The position numbers and the translations under genes were made by a program. The notes beneath the pieces were generated by a model, which searched no databases, was not told the DNA's origin, and saw only the letters and a program-made list of their open reading frames with translations. DNA of 56,286 bases. Source: Bacteroidales bacterium (GTDB taxonomy: Bacteria > Bacteroidota > Bacteroidia > Bacteroidales > UBA932). Below are positions 9,799-18,920 of the stretch, in pieces (the stretch's first letter is position 1; the number at the start of each line of letters is the position of its first letter). The DNA is taken from contig SUYM01000021.1 in NCBI GenBank assembly GCA_015060455.1, forward strand, positions 1 through 56,286, given 5' to 3'.

Positions 9799-11000
9799 TG
9801 AAAAGGTTATTATCAATATTCATACTCTTGGCAGGTCTCCTTATGGTTTCCTGCCAGGACAAGTATGTAGCTTCAGTCACTGAACTGCAGCTTGCAAGCG
9901 TGTCTCCTGGAGCCGGTTACAGCGGAGGCATCATAACAATTTACGGCCGCAATTTCAGCGACGTTTTCGGCGAGAACAAAGTGTTTGTCGGCGACCTTGA
10001 AGCTAAGGTTCTCGAATACAGCGCGTGGGACCTTACAATAGTGCTTCCTGAGCAGCCCATCGGAACTTATCCGATCAAGGTGGTGACTCCGAAAGGAGAG
10101 GTGACAGGCCTTAATTTCGACTACATTGAGAAGCCTGAACATGAGTATATCGTATCAACAATAGCCGGAAACGGCAAGAATACTCATGCTGACGGCAATG
10201 GAAGCGGTGCTCAGTTCGCCTTCCCTGAAGGTCTGGTTCTGGATAAGGATGGAAATCTCTGGGTCTCTCAGCGTGGTTCGACCTGTGCAATCCGTAAGAT
10301 AGACCCGAATTTCAACGTTACTACTGTCGTTTCTCTTACATCTGCCCAGCTTCCATGGCATGGATCGTTCGCACCGGATGGCACCTATTGGTTTGCAGGA
10401 AAGCCGGCGGCAAAGATATTCAAGGTTGGCAAAGACAATACTCTTGGAGAAGTTGCCCTGACTGGCGCTACGCTTGACAATCCTATGGATGTGCGGTTTG
10501 ATAAGTCAGGAAATGCATGGATCTGCAATCGTGGCACAAATGAAGTCCTTAAAGTTGCCGGTACCGTAGTGACAAAGAAATATGATGTACCCGTGAATGC
10601 CTGCATTACTTTTGACGCCAAAGGACGCGCTATCGTAGGTTCTGAAACAGCCGGCTATCTCTATATGATAGAGGGAGACAAGGTCACTCAGATTGCCGGT
10701 TGCGGAGCTCTTTCACAATCCGGAAATGCTGACGGAACAAAGGGTGATCCTTCAACAGCGACCATCGGATGTACCTGCGGAATTTTTGCGGCTAAGGACG
10801 GCTCGGTTTATTTCTGCGACAGGACCAACCTTTCTGTTCGCAAAATCACCCCTGACGAAAGCGGCGACTACACCAAGGGTACAGTAAAGACCCTTGTGTC
10901 CGGATATTATCCGTCTGACCTCTGGGTAACTGACGATTGTACAAGGATTTACCTGACTTCGGCGACCCAGCATGTTGTAAGAATGATCGAAGTATTCTAA
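9798..11000 (+). CDS. Lipoprotein with one IPT/TIG domain and NHL-like beta-propeller
   Basis: A 400-residue lipoprotein (LLMVSC, Cys 19). One IPT/TIG domain at about 28-112 (SPGAGYSGGIITIYGRNFS) is followed by a propeller at about 115-400 with repeats such as PEGLVLDKDGNLWVSQRG and GIFAAKDGSVYFCDRT. Its propeller is more diverged from the other five in this locus than they are from each other. The start codon overlaps the stop of the gene before it by one base, implying translational coupling. Likely role: extra surface glycan-binding protein of the locus. The ligand is unknown. Confidence 0.86.
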   Translation: MKRLLSIFILLAGLLMVSCQDKYVASVTELQLASVSPGAGYSGGIITIYGRNFSDVFGENKVFVGDLEAKVLEYSAWDLTIVLPEQPIGTYPIKVVTPKGEVTGLNFDYIEKPEHEYIVSTIAGNGKNTHADGNGSGAQFAFPEGLVLDKDGNLWVSQRGSTCAIRKIDPNFNVTTVVSLTSAQLPWHGSFAPDGTYWFAGKPAAKIFKVGKDNTLGEVALTGATLDNPMDVRFDKSGNAWICNRGTNEVLKVAGTVVTKKYDVPVNACITFDAKGRAIVGSETAGYLYMIEGDKVTQIAGCGALSQSGNADGTKGDPSTATIGCTCGIFAAKDGSVYFCDRTNLSVRKITPDESGDYTKGTVKTLVSGYYPSDLWVTDDCTRIYLTSATQHVVRMIEVF

Positions 11001-11012
11001 TAATTGATATTT

Positions 11013-11540
11013 ATGTCTTCTGACAAGCAGCTGATCCGCGCCATAAAGGGAGGCGATACGAAGAGTTTCGAAAAGCTCTTCGAGAGGTACTATGACCGGT
11101 ACTTCTCCTTCGCGTGTGCGCTTCTGCATGACGCGGATGCTGCTGAAGATGTGCTTCAGAATGTGTTCCTCAAACTTTGGATCGGACGCGACAGACTGGA
11201 CGAAAACCGTTCCATCGAGAATTATCTGCTGGTGAGCGTGCGTAACGAGATATTCGACTATCTGCGCCTGAAATACAATCAGACGGTTGTGCGGGGAGAG
11301 ACCCCGGAGAAAGTGGATACTTCTGCAGATATCGAAGAGGAAATGTTCTGGTCGGAAACCTCAGACAGGATGGACAAGATCATAAAGAATATGCCCCCGC
11401 AGAGGCAGCGCATATTCATGATGTCCAGATATGAGAATATGGCTTCAAAAGACATAGCTGACGCTCTGGGGCTTTCGGTAAGGACGGTGGAAAGGCATAT
11501 CTATCTTGCATTACAGGATTTGAAACAAATTATATCATAA
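11013..11540 (+). CDS. RNA polymerase sigma-70 factor, ECF subfamily
   Basis: A 175-residue ECF sigma factor. Region 2 is at about 10-85 (FEKLFERYYDRYFSFACALL, then DVLQNVFLKLW) and region 4 at about 115-170 (MPPQRQRIFMMSRYENMASKD, then a helix-turn-helix with LSVRTVERHI). I prefer ATG 11013 over 11004 because homologues begin close to the first region-2 helix. It probably directs transcription of this locus once FecR releases it. Odd points: it lies inside the operon, between a propeller gene and the hexosaminidase, not upstream of fecR, so induction could be self-amplifying. Its stop overlaps the next start (TAATG). Confidence 0.93.
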   Translation: MSSDKQLIRAIKGGDTKSFEKLFERYYDRYFSFACALLHDADAAEDVLQNVFLKLWIGRDRLDENRSIENYLLVSVRNEIFDYLRLKYNQTVVRGETPEKVDTSADIEEEMFWSETSDRMDKIIKNMPPQRQRIFMMSRYENMASKDIADALGLSVRTVERHIYLALQDLKQIIS

Positions 11541-13213
11541 TGAGAAAACTAATACTGATGACTATTGTTGCCGTAGCCGTTTCAGCGTGCTGCGGTAAAG
11601 TTGTGGAAAAAGTGAACCTTGTTCCTTATCCGCAGGAAGTTACAATTGAGAACGGCAGTTTTGACGCTGCCGGGGCTACGGTGAGGTATTCCGCTGACGC
11701 GGACAGCCTTACTGTTGCGCTTGCTGAGCGTCTTGCCTCTCAGCTTACGCTTGCAACAGGCGAGCAGAGCGTCGTGAAGAAAGGCAGGGGCTTTGGTATC
11801 AATCTCGTCCTGGACCGGTCTCTTGCAGAGGAAGAGTACAGACTGCATGTCGGCTGCTGCCGTGTCGTGATCAAGGCCTCAAGCCTGCGCGGATTCAACT
11901 GGGGAGTGCAGACTCTCAAACAGCTTATGCCTGTGCAGATCTATGGTGATACAACTGCTGAGGGTATCAATTGGGCGGTGCCTTGCTGCACAATATCTGA
12001 TGCTCCGCGTTTCGGATATCGCGGACTTCTCATCGATGAGGCCCGTCATTTCTTCGGAATGGAGGCCATCAAGGATGTTCTGGATGTAATGGAAATCCAT
12101 AAGCTCAACACCCTTCACTGGCACCTTACTGAAGATCAGGGATGGAGAATAGAGATCAAGAAATATCCTCTTCTTACAGAGGTCGGTTCAATCCGTAAGG
12201 AGACGCTTGTGGGACACCTTCGCAGGAGCAACGAATATGACGGCACTCCATACGGAGAAGGAATGTGGTATTCACAGGATCAGATCAGTGAAATTGTTGA
12301 CTATGCCGCTGCAAGAGGTATCAATATAATTCCGGAAATTGACCTTCCTGGTCACATGCAGGCTGCTCTTACGGCGTATCCTTATCTCGGATGTACCGGC
12401 GGTCCGTATGAAGTATGGACAAAGTGGGGCGTATCCGAGGATGTACTTTGCATAGGCAAGGAGACCACAATGCAGTTCGTAAAGGATGTGCTCGCAGAAA
12501 TCTGCGATATGTTCCCGTCTGAATATATCCATATCGGAGGAGATGAATGTCCTAAGGTGAAATGGGCTGAATGTCCTCACTGTCAGGCAAAGATAAAGGA
12601 ACTTGGCATAACAGGTGACGATAAACATTCTCCAGAACATTTCCTCCAGAGTTATATGACAGCCGAGGCAGAGAAATTTCTTGCCGAGCGCGGACGCAGA
12701 CTTATCGGCTGGGATGAGATCCTTGAGGGTGAACTTGCGCCTAATGCAACTGTGATGTCCTGGAGAGGAACGAAGGGAGGTGAGGCTGCCGTAAAACTCG
12801 GACATGATGTCATCATGACTCCGTATCAGTATCTCTATATCGATTATTATCAGTCAAAGGATCAGGCAAATGAGCCGCTTGCAATCGGTGGCTATATACC
12901 TGTGGAGAGATGCTATTCATTCGAACCGTTTACAGAGGAAATGACTGATGAAGATAAGGCTCATATCATCGGTGTCCAGGCAAATCTCTGGACAGAATAT
13001 ATCGGAACCCAGGATTATCTTGAATATATGCTTCTTCCGCGTCTTTCAGCTCTCAGCGAGGTGCAGTGGTGCGCTCCTGAAAACAAGATATGGGATCGTT
13101 ATCTCGACAGCATTGATGAGGTCCTCAATATCTATGAGACTGCCGGGTATAACTATGCAAAGCATATCCTGGACGTTCAGAAGGCTGCAAATGAACAGAA
13201 GAATAACCAATAA
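11540..13213 (+). CDS. GH20 beta-N-acetylhexosaminidase (lipoprotein)
   Basis: Removes terminal beta-linked GlcNAc or GalNAc from glycans. It has 557 residues. A lipoprotein signal ends at AVSAC (Cys 17). The GH20 N-terminal domain is at about 25-150, and the catalytic TIM barrel at about 155-520. The active-site pair is Asp335-Glu336 in HIGGDECPK, where Glu acts as acid and Asp orients the substrate acetamido group. Other family blocks seen are LNTLHWHLTEDQGWRIEIK, the PEIDLPGHMQAAL segment, and the late WTEY motif. Placement in the same operon as SusC/D and two NAGPA-type enzymes points to a GlcNAc/GalNAc-bearing substrate. Confidence 0.95.
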   Translation: MRKLILMTIVAVAVSACCGKVVEKVNLVPYPQEVTIENGSFDAAGATVRYSADADSLTVALAERLASQLTLATGEQSVVKKGRGFGINLVLDRSLAEEEYRLHVGCCRVVIKASSLRGFNWGVQTLKQLMPVQIYGDTTAEGINWAVPCCTISDAPRFGYRGLLIDEARHFFGMEAIKDVLDVMEIHKLNTLHWHLTEDQGWRIEIKKYPLLTEVGSIRKETLVGHLRRSNEYDGTPYGEGMWYSQDQISEIVDYAAARGINIIPEIDLPGHMQAALTAYPYLGCTGGPYEVWTKWGVSEDVLCIGKETTMQFVKDVLAEICDMFPSEYIHIGGDECPKVKWAECPHCQAKIKELGITGDDKHSPEHFLQSYMTAEAEKFLAERGRRLIGWDEILEGELAPNATVMSWRGTKGGEAAVKLGHDVIMTPYQYLYIDYYQSKDQANEPLAIGGYIPVERCYSFEPFTEEMTDEDKAHIIGVQANLWTEYIGTQDYLEYMLLPRLSALSEVQWCAPENKIWDRYLDSIDEVLNIYETAGYNYAKHILDVQKAANEQKNNQ

Positions 13214-13219
13214 TTAACT

Positions 13220-13265
13220 GTCATCCTGAGTCTCGCTTGTCATCCTGAGCGAAGCGAAGGATCTC
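13220..13265. repeat. Pair of dispersed CATCCTGAG intergenic repeats
   Basis: A short copy at 13220-13230 and a fuller copy at 13239-13265 of the GTCATCCTGAGCGAAGCGAA-type repeat, in the 65-bp gap between the hexosaminidase gene and the small ORF. This element is common in intergenic DNA of Bacteroidota and other bacteria. Its effect here on transcript stability or attenuation is unknown. Confidence 0.8.
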
Positions 13266-13278
13266 ATACACAAACATT

Positions 13279-13425
13279 ATGAAAAGAAAAACTGACCACC
13301 AGGAGAGACTGTCTCTCCCTTACGAGAGTCCGGATACGGCCTTCGTAGAAGTAAAGGCCGAGGGTGTGCTCTGCATCAGCGGCGAAAACGATGATGAATA
13401 CAAGGAAGTTGATTTTGAATGGTAA
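13279..13425 (+). CDS. Small 48-residue Bacteroidales protein of unknown function
   Basis: A short ORF, ATG at 13279 and TAA at 13423-13425. The product starts MKRKTDHQERLSLPYESPDT, then has an acidic second half with an EGVLCISG motif near residues 28-35, and ends VDFEW. It has no membrane segment. Similar small proteins with a Y-x-x-P ... E-G-x-L-C-x-S-G pattern commonly precede surface-lipoprotein genes in Bacteroidales; this is from memory of the pattern, and no function is established. Its stop codon overlaps the ribosome-binding site (AAAGGAGG) of the next gene, 13 bp before that start, so the two are probably co-translated. Confidence 0.72.
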   Translation: MKRKTDHQERLSLPYESPDTAFVEVKAEGVLCISGENDDEYKEVDFEW

Positions 13426-13438
13426 AGGAGGAAAGATC

Positions 13439-15325
13439 ATGAAGACAAACAGATTATTTATTATGGCTCTGGCGGTTGCTGCTGCCGTGTCATGCGCAAA
13501 GGAGACTGATGTTCCTTCTGCTCCATCTATGACCGCAAGTGCATTCACTGCGGAAAAAGAAAATTTTGAGGTTGCTTCCAAGGCCGTTCTTGACGGCAGA
13601 AAATCAAAGTGGGAAGCAGGTGATGAGATCGCTGTCCATGCGAACGGTGCTGCTGCCGTGAAGTTCTCGACAGCAGTGGATGGCGAGGTAGTGGAGTTTA
13701 CATCCGAGACAGCCGTTACAGGCTCATCTTTCCTGCTTGCTTATCCATATAGCGCTGCAAAGGAAGTTCAGGACGGTAAACTGCTCCTGACGGTTCCTGC
13801 AGAGCAGGTTGCTGTGACCGGATCATTCGATCCCGCTGCCGCTATTTCTGCGGCTGCATCGGCCGACCTCGCACAGCCGGTCAAATTCAAGAACGCTCTT
13901 GCCCTTCTTAAGATCAATGTTCCTGCTGATCTTGACAAGAAGGTGATCAAAATTACTGTTGAGGCTAAAGGTGGGGAGTCTCTTGCAGGAGACATCCTTT
14001 TCGATGTAGCAACAAAGGCAAATACACTCAGCGCAAACGGCAAGGCTGCGGTTTCTCTTCTCGCTGCTCCGCCTATGGCTGCCGGAGACTATTACCTTGC
14101 AGTTCGTCCATGCGACGTTCCTTCAGGAGTGAAGGTGACTGTGCTTCTGGGTGACAAGTCATATTATACCCGCGAGTCAGGCGCATGCGAGTTCGACGTG
14201 AATACGATTTACAACATGGGCGTCATCGGCTCTACAGGCTGGAGTGTCACTACTTATCAGTATGCTGTAAGTACTGTTCTTGGTGATGTTACAACAACGT
14301 CAAGCGATGCTATTGTGCCTGGTACAGGTGCTGCAGCTCACCTTAGAAGCGGTCAGGATATTCAGATGGCACCGGATGGAAACTTCTGGATAACGACCCG
14401 TTTTGCTTCTGCTAATCATGGTATCTGGAAGATGACTCCGGATTATACATTGTCAAAGATTGCTGTGGTTGCTGATGATGCTGATTTGACGGATACTCAT
14501 CCTTGGGGCGCAGCTTTCGATAACAACGGCAATTATTATTTTGCAGCGAAAGGCAAAGGCAAGGTGATGACCTGCAGCGCAGATGGAACTGTTGAACTGG
14601 TGTCTGTCAAGAAGGGTGATGCCGAATATAATGTGGCTAATTTGATGAGACTGGATTTTGATGACAGCAACAATATGTATGCTCAGTATAGGACAAGATT
14701 TATCAAGGTTAAGAATGGTGTCATTGAGAATGAATGGGTGCTTTCCGGGGATACTTATGACTGGTTCTGCTTCAATGAGGATAAGACCAAGGCTATCTTG
14801 TTCGGATATACCGGTATCTTTGAAATCGATCTCACAAATACTTCGTCCACATTGGTCCGCGTGGCCGGCAAATCGACAAAACATACGAATGCTGCGACAT
14901 ATACTGACGGAAAAATCGGTTATCCGCAAACTGCTACATGTCAGATATGTAATGGCGCAATCTGCCTGTCTGACGGAACAGTAGTATTTGGAGATGCAGC
15001 AGCTAAGAGTATGAGAATACTTATCCCGGATGTATATGGCAATTATACAAATGGAACGGTTGTTACTGTTCTTGGCGATCCATGGAGCAGCTCGGCAGGA
15101 TCATCTGCTCAAGCAGACAATGCTTCGAATGGAGTCGGTAAGAATGGACGCCTTTCGTCTCCTGCAGGTCTTGCTCTCGATGCAAACGGAGACATATTAT
15201 TTGTTGATGGACTTAAGAACGGTATGGTAAGAAAGATGACAGTATCTACCGTTACAGAGCAGTGCGGCCTTAGCGGTGACCATCAGGATTATGGCGGAAC
15301 AGATAGTATGACAACAATCTTCTAA
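13439..15325 (+). CDS. Lipoprotein with fimbrillin-like domain and NHL-like beta-propeller
   Basis: A 628-residue lipoprotein (AVSC, Cys 19). The start at 13439 follows AAAGGAGG and gives a proper signal; an in-frame start at 13364 lies inside the small ORF and is rejected. Residues about 20-275 resemble a fimbrillin/Mfa-type beta-sandwich (KWEAGDEIAVHANG, FLLAYPYSA). Residues about 290-628 form a propeller with GQDIQMAPDGNFWITTR, HPWGAAFDNNGNYYFAAKG and AICLSDGTVVFGD. Its last residues (DYGGTDSMTTIF) resemble the tail of the protein at 17053. Probably surface exposed; the ligand is unknown. Confidence 0.84.
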   Translation: MKTNRLFIMALAVAAAVSCAKETDVPSAPSMTASAFTAEKENFEVASKAVLDGRKSKWEAGDEIAVHANGAAAVKFSTAVDGEVVEFTSETAVTGSSFLLAYPYSAAKEVQDGKLLLTVPAEQVAVTGSFDPAAAISAAASADLAQPVKFKNALALLKINVPADLDKKVIKITVEAKGGESLAGDILFDVATKANTLSANGKAAVSLLAAPPMAAGDYYLAVRPCDVPSGVKVTVLLGDKSYYTRESGACEFDVNTIYNMGVIGSTGWSVTTYQYAVSTVLGDVTTTSSDAIVPGTGAAAHLRSGQDIQMAPDGNFWITTRFASANHGIWKMTPDYTLSKIAVVADDADLTDTHPWGAAFDNNGNYYFAAKGKGKVMTCSADGTVELVSVKKGDAEYNVANLMRLDFDDSNNMYAQYRTRFIKVKNGVIENEWVLSGDTYDWFCFNEDKTKAILFGYTGIFEIDLTNTSSTLVRVAGKSTKHTNAATYTDGKIGYPQTATCQICNGAICLSDGTVVFGDAAAKSMRILIPDVYGNYTNGTVVTVLGDPWSSSAGSSAQADNASNGVGKNGRLSSPAGLALDANGDILFVDGLKNGMVRKMTVSTVTEQCGLSGDHQDYGGTDSMTTIF

Positions 15326-15337
15326 AGTTGAATAGAT

Positions 15338-17053
15338 ATGAAAAGAATCAATATATATATGATGACTGCCGCTATGGCAATCCTTGCGGCAGGATGTGCA
15401 AAAGAGATTGACACTGTCAATCCTGCCGGTGAAGATGTTGTCTTCGAGGCTTCTCTTTCCGAAACCGAAGCCGATGCAAAGGCTGTACTTATCCCGGGCA
15501 AGGCCGCCTCAAAGGTAGAGTGGGTCAAAGGCGACCTGGTGGGCGTTTATGCCGGAACTTCATACTATGAGTATAAGGCTGACAAGAGCGGAGGCTCATC
15601 GACCCTCAGTCCTGTCGGTGGATCTTCTCTCGCGGAGGAGTACTATGCGGTTTATCCTTACGATGCGGCAGCAACTCTCGCAGGTGGAGTGATAACTACA
15701 ACTCTGCCTTCTGAGCAGACTCCTGCATTGGAATCGTTCTCATATCACCTTGCAGTTGCTCATTCAGAATCGCTTACTCTTAATTTCAGGAACGTATGCG
15801 GACTTTTTGCCGCAGAAGTTACAGAGCCGAATGCTGTGACCAAGATTGAAATCATGGGAAATGCAAATGAAGATCTTGCCGGCAAGATTGCCATAACAGT
15901 CGGAGACACACCGTCATGGAGTGCAATTGAGGGCGTGAAGACCGTTTCGATCTCGGCACCACAGGGCAAGACTCTTCAGTTGGGAACTTACTATATGGCT
16001 GTCCTCCCTCAGGATTTTGCTGCCGGTGTTACGGTTACGGCGTATTATAAGGATGGTACTTCTTATGTGAAGAACGTGACAGATAAGGTTACTGTCGCTG
16101 CGTCCGGCCTTGTAGGAGGCAAGATCGCAAGTGGCGAGTGGAAAATAGAACATCTTCTGACAGGCATTGGAAATAATCCAGAGGATATCGTGCTCGCTCC
16201 AGATGGAAATTTCTATGTGACGACTCGTGGTACAGTCAAGGGTGTATGGAAGTATGATGCGAATGCAAACACGAATACAGCTATTGCGTCGTCTCCTAAT
16301 ACAACGCTTCTTGTTAATTCATTTCCTTGGGGCGGTGATTTTGATCAGAATGGTCTTTTCTATTTTGCAGCGAAGGGTAGCATTAACACTTATGCGTCCA
16401 GAGTACTTACATGTACGTCAACAGGTACGATTGCTGAGTATTCTATAGGAATACCTTGGGAGTATAATAATATAATGAAGATTTTGTGCGCTGCCGACGG
16501 CACACTGTATGTGCTTGTAAGAGGTGCCAACGGAACTTCAGGTCAGGGTAAGGTGTACAAAGTCAAGGACAATGCCGTACTATACACATGGTCCCTTACT
16601 AATAAGCTCTATGAGTATATGTGCTTCAATGCGGATAAGACCAAGATTTTTGTGTTACCTAACAACTCGGGTGATATTCAACTCATCAATCTTGCAGACA
16701 ACTCGATGCAGAAGATCGCCGGAACAGGTGTAAATCATTCTAATGCAGCGACTTATACGGATGGAACACCTGGAAATCCTCTAACGGCGACTTTGATGCA
16801 GTGCGAAGGGGCAATCTGTGCGCCTGATGGAACTCTTTATTTCTCCGAGATCAAGTCAACCATCAGAATGTTTGTTCCGGATGCAAATGGTGATTACAGC
16901 AAGGGTACTATCAGGACAATAGCAGGAAAACCTTATGATACGACAGTGCTGAACTATCCTAACGGTCTCGCCCTTGCTGCAGACGGTAAGACTCTTTACT
17001 TCGCTGATAATGGCGGAAAGATTGGAAAGGTATATTACCAGAAATATGAATAA
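15338..17053 (+). CDS. Lipoprotein with fimbrillin-like domain and NHL-like beta-propeller
   Basis: A 571-residue paralogue of the neighbouring genes, with a lipobox LAAGC (Cys 20). The N-terminal fimbrillin-like part is at about 25-265 (KVEWVKGDLVGVYAG, EEYYAVYPYDA). The propeller is at about 275-571, with EDIVLAPDGNFYVTTRG, FPWGGDFDQNGLFYFAAKG, GDIQLINLADNSMQKIAGTG and CEGAICAPDGTLYFSE. It is very close in the propeller to the proteins at 7972 and 18921, although their N-terminal modules differ. It starts 12 bp after the previous stop, and its own stop overlaps the next start (TAATG). Confidence 0.85.
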   Translation: MKRINIYMMTAAMAILAAGCAKEIDTVNPAGEDVVFEASLSETEADAKAVLIPGKAASKVEWVKGDLVGVYAGTSYYEYKADKSGGSSTLSPVGGSSLAEEYYAVYPYDAAATLAGGVITTTLPSEQTPALESFSYHLAVAHSESLTLNFRNVCGLFAAEVTEPNAVTKIEIMGNANEDLAGKIAITVGDTPSWSAIEGVKTVSISAPQGKTLQLGTYYMAVLPQDFAAGVTVTAYYKDGTSYVKNVTDKVTVAASGLVGGKIASGEWKIEHLLTGIGNNPEDIVLAPDGNFYVTTRGTVKGVWKYDANANTNTAIASSPNTTLLVNSFPWGGDFDQNGLFYFAAKGSINTYASRVLTCTSTGTIAEYSIGIPWEYNNIMKILCAADGTLYVLVRGANGTSGQGKVYKVKDNAVLYTWSLTNKLYEYMCFNADKTKIFVLPNNSGDIQLINLADNSMQKIAGTGVNHSNAATYTDGTPGNPLTATLMQCEGAICAPDGTLYFSEIKSTIRMFVPDANGDYSKGTIRTIAGKPYDTTVLNYPNGLALAADGKTLYFADNGGKIGKVYYQKYE

Positions 17054-18906
17054 TGAATAAAAACTTTTTCATTTGCCTGACATGCCTTCTGGCTCTGTCA
17101 TGTGCAAAGAATGACGCTGATGAGTTTGCCCGTTCCTGGACGGGCGACTCATTTGTCGCTAATATGCAAAGCCCGATTCTGTCAAAGACCTCTCTTTATG
17201 ATCTGACTAAGGTCTCTTGGAATGAAGGTGACGAGGTGGCTGTAAGTCCGGATGGAAAGTCTCCGGTGCTGTTCAGTGCGGCAGCGTCCGGCGCATCTAC
17301 TGAACTGGTTTCCGCATCCGGCCAGGTCAGCGGATCGTCATTTCTGATGGCCTACCCATACGATGCCCTCAGGAGTGTCTCTGACGGAAAGCTCGATATG
17401 AGTATTCCACAGAGGCAGACAGCTGCGAAATATAACTTTGACCCATCCTCTACAGTTGCAGTCGCCCATTCGGATAATCTTTCGGAAGATGTCCTGTTTC
17501 GTAATGCGCATGCGCTCCTGTATCTGAATATTCCTCATGATCTTGCAGGTCGCGCAGTAAAGATAGAGGTGGAGACTAAGGCAGGAGAGCCGTTGACGGG
17601 AGATTTTACAGTCGATCCGTCAACCATGCTTATAACTGCGGGGACCGATGTGTCAGATAAAGTGGTACTGGAAGCCTCTCCGGCGATGGAAAAGGGTGGC
17701 TACTATCTCTCAGTGCTTCCGGTCAGTGCATCGCAAGGAATACGTGCAAAGGTGATAATGGATGACCAATCCTGCTATATCAGGGAGTCATGGACGCTTC
17801 AGTTTAAAGCAGATTATATCTATACGATGGGACTGGCAGCAACTAAGGGCTGGAGCTACGGAACGCCTATGTATAAGGTCGAAACTGTAGTCGGCTCGCC
17901 GATAGGAACTTCTAACAGTGTTGCCGGTGCGGGAACTGCTGCCAGGCTGTCTTTTGCACAAGATCTGATAAAGGCAGACGATGGCAGCTATTGGATCACT
18001 ACCCGTAGCGAAAATGCTCCATCGATATGGAAGATGACTCCAGATTATGAGATCTCGAAACTCGCAGATGTGCCGTCAGAATCTTATCCATGGGGTGGAT
18101 GTTGCTATCAGGGAGACTTATATTTTGTTACTAAGGGGACCTGTTGTATATATAAATGTACTGATGAAGGAGCATTGACAATTGTACCTTTCACTTATCA
18201 GGATGGCACGGCTGTCACATGGAAAAATGCTATGAAGGTGGCTTTCGATGCAGAGGGTTATATGTATGTCTTGTATCGTCATGCAGATGTCGGTGAGAAT
18301 TATATTGTCAAAGTTGACGTTGCTCAGGGTAAAGTTGTCAAGGAGTGGCCTATTATGGTCAGTGTATATGACGCTTTTGTTTTTGACAGGACGCAGACCA
18401 AACTCTTTATTTTCGGTCGCGACGATATTCAGGTTCTCGATACATCTTCCGACTCTGCTGTTCCTGTAAGGATTGCGGGAACAGGAACATATCATTCTGC
18501 TCCGGCAGATTATACTGACGGCACTCCGGGTAATCCTCTTACTGCGACGTTCAATACTTGCGAGGGCGTAGTCTGTGATGACGATGGTGTGTTTTATTTC
18601 GGGGATATACGCGCCTATACTTTAAGAGCTTTCAGACCTGATATCAACGGTGACTATTCCAAAGGGACAATCGAAACTCTGTGCGGAAGCCTCTATACAG
18701 CCGGATCTGTGGATGGCATCGACAATGATGCTGTCTTGAAATATCCAGGGGGAATTGCTATGTGTGAGGATGGACTCTATATGGTGGACGGAACCGCAAG
18801 CGGTACCATTCGAAAGGTTTCTTTTGGATATGATACAAAGCCATGTACAGAAAGTGCTGACAGGGAGGATTATGCGGGAGCAGATGATGTAGTTTCAATA
18901 TTTTAG
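17053..18906 (+). CDS. Lipoprotein with fimbrillin-like domain and NHL-like beta-propeller
   Basis: A 617-residue paralogue (LLALSC, Cys 17). The fimbrillin-like module at about 20-270 shows VSWNEGDEVAVSPDG and FLMAYPYDAL. The propeller at about 280-617 shows AQDLIKADDGSYWITTRSE, SYPWGGCCYQGDLYFVTKG and CEGVVCDDDGVFYFGD. It shares the FDPSSTVAVAHSDNL-type segment with other members, and the tail DYAGADDVVSIF resembles the end of the protein at 13439. Translation is probably coupled to the gene before it through the one-base overlap. Confidence 0.84.
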   Translation: MNKNFFICLTCLLALSCAKNDADEFARSWTGDSFVANMQSPILSKTSLYDLTKVSWNEGDEVAVSPDGKSPVLFSAAASGASTELVSASGQVSGSSFLMAYPYDALRSVSDGKLDMSIPQRQTAAKYNFDPSSTVAVAHSDNLSEDVLFRNAHALLYLNIPHDLAGRAVKIEVETKAGEPLTGDFTVDPSTMLITAGTDVSDKVVLEASPAMEKGGYYLSVLPVSASQGIRAKVIMDDQSCYIRESWTLQFKADYIYTMGLAATKGWSYGTPMYKVETVVGSPIGTSNSVAGAGTAARLSFAQDLIKADDGSYWITTRSENAPSIWKMTPDYEISKLADVPSESYPWGGCCYQGDLYFVTKGTCCIYKCTDEGALTIVPFTYQDGTAVTWKNAMKVAFDAEGYMYVLYRHADVGENYIVKVDVAQGKVVKEWPIMVSVYDAFVFDRTQTKLFIFGRDDIQVLDTSSDSAVPVRIAGTGTYHSAPADYTDGTPGNPLTATFNTCEGVVCDDDGVFYFGDIRAYTLRAFRPDINGDYSKGTIETLCGSLYTAGSVDGIDNDAVLKYPGGIAMCEDGLYMVDGTASGTIRKVSFGYDTKPCTESADREDYAGADDVVSIF

Positions 18907-18920
18907 GTGAGGACATGACT

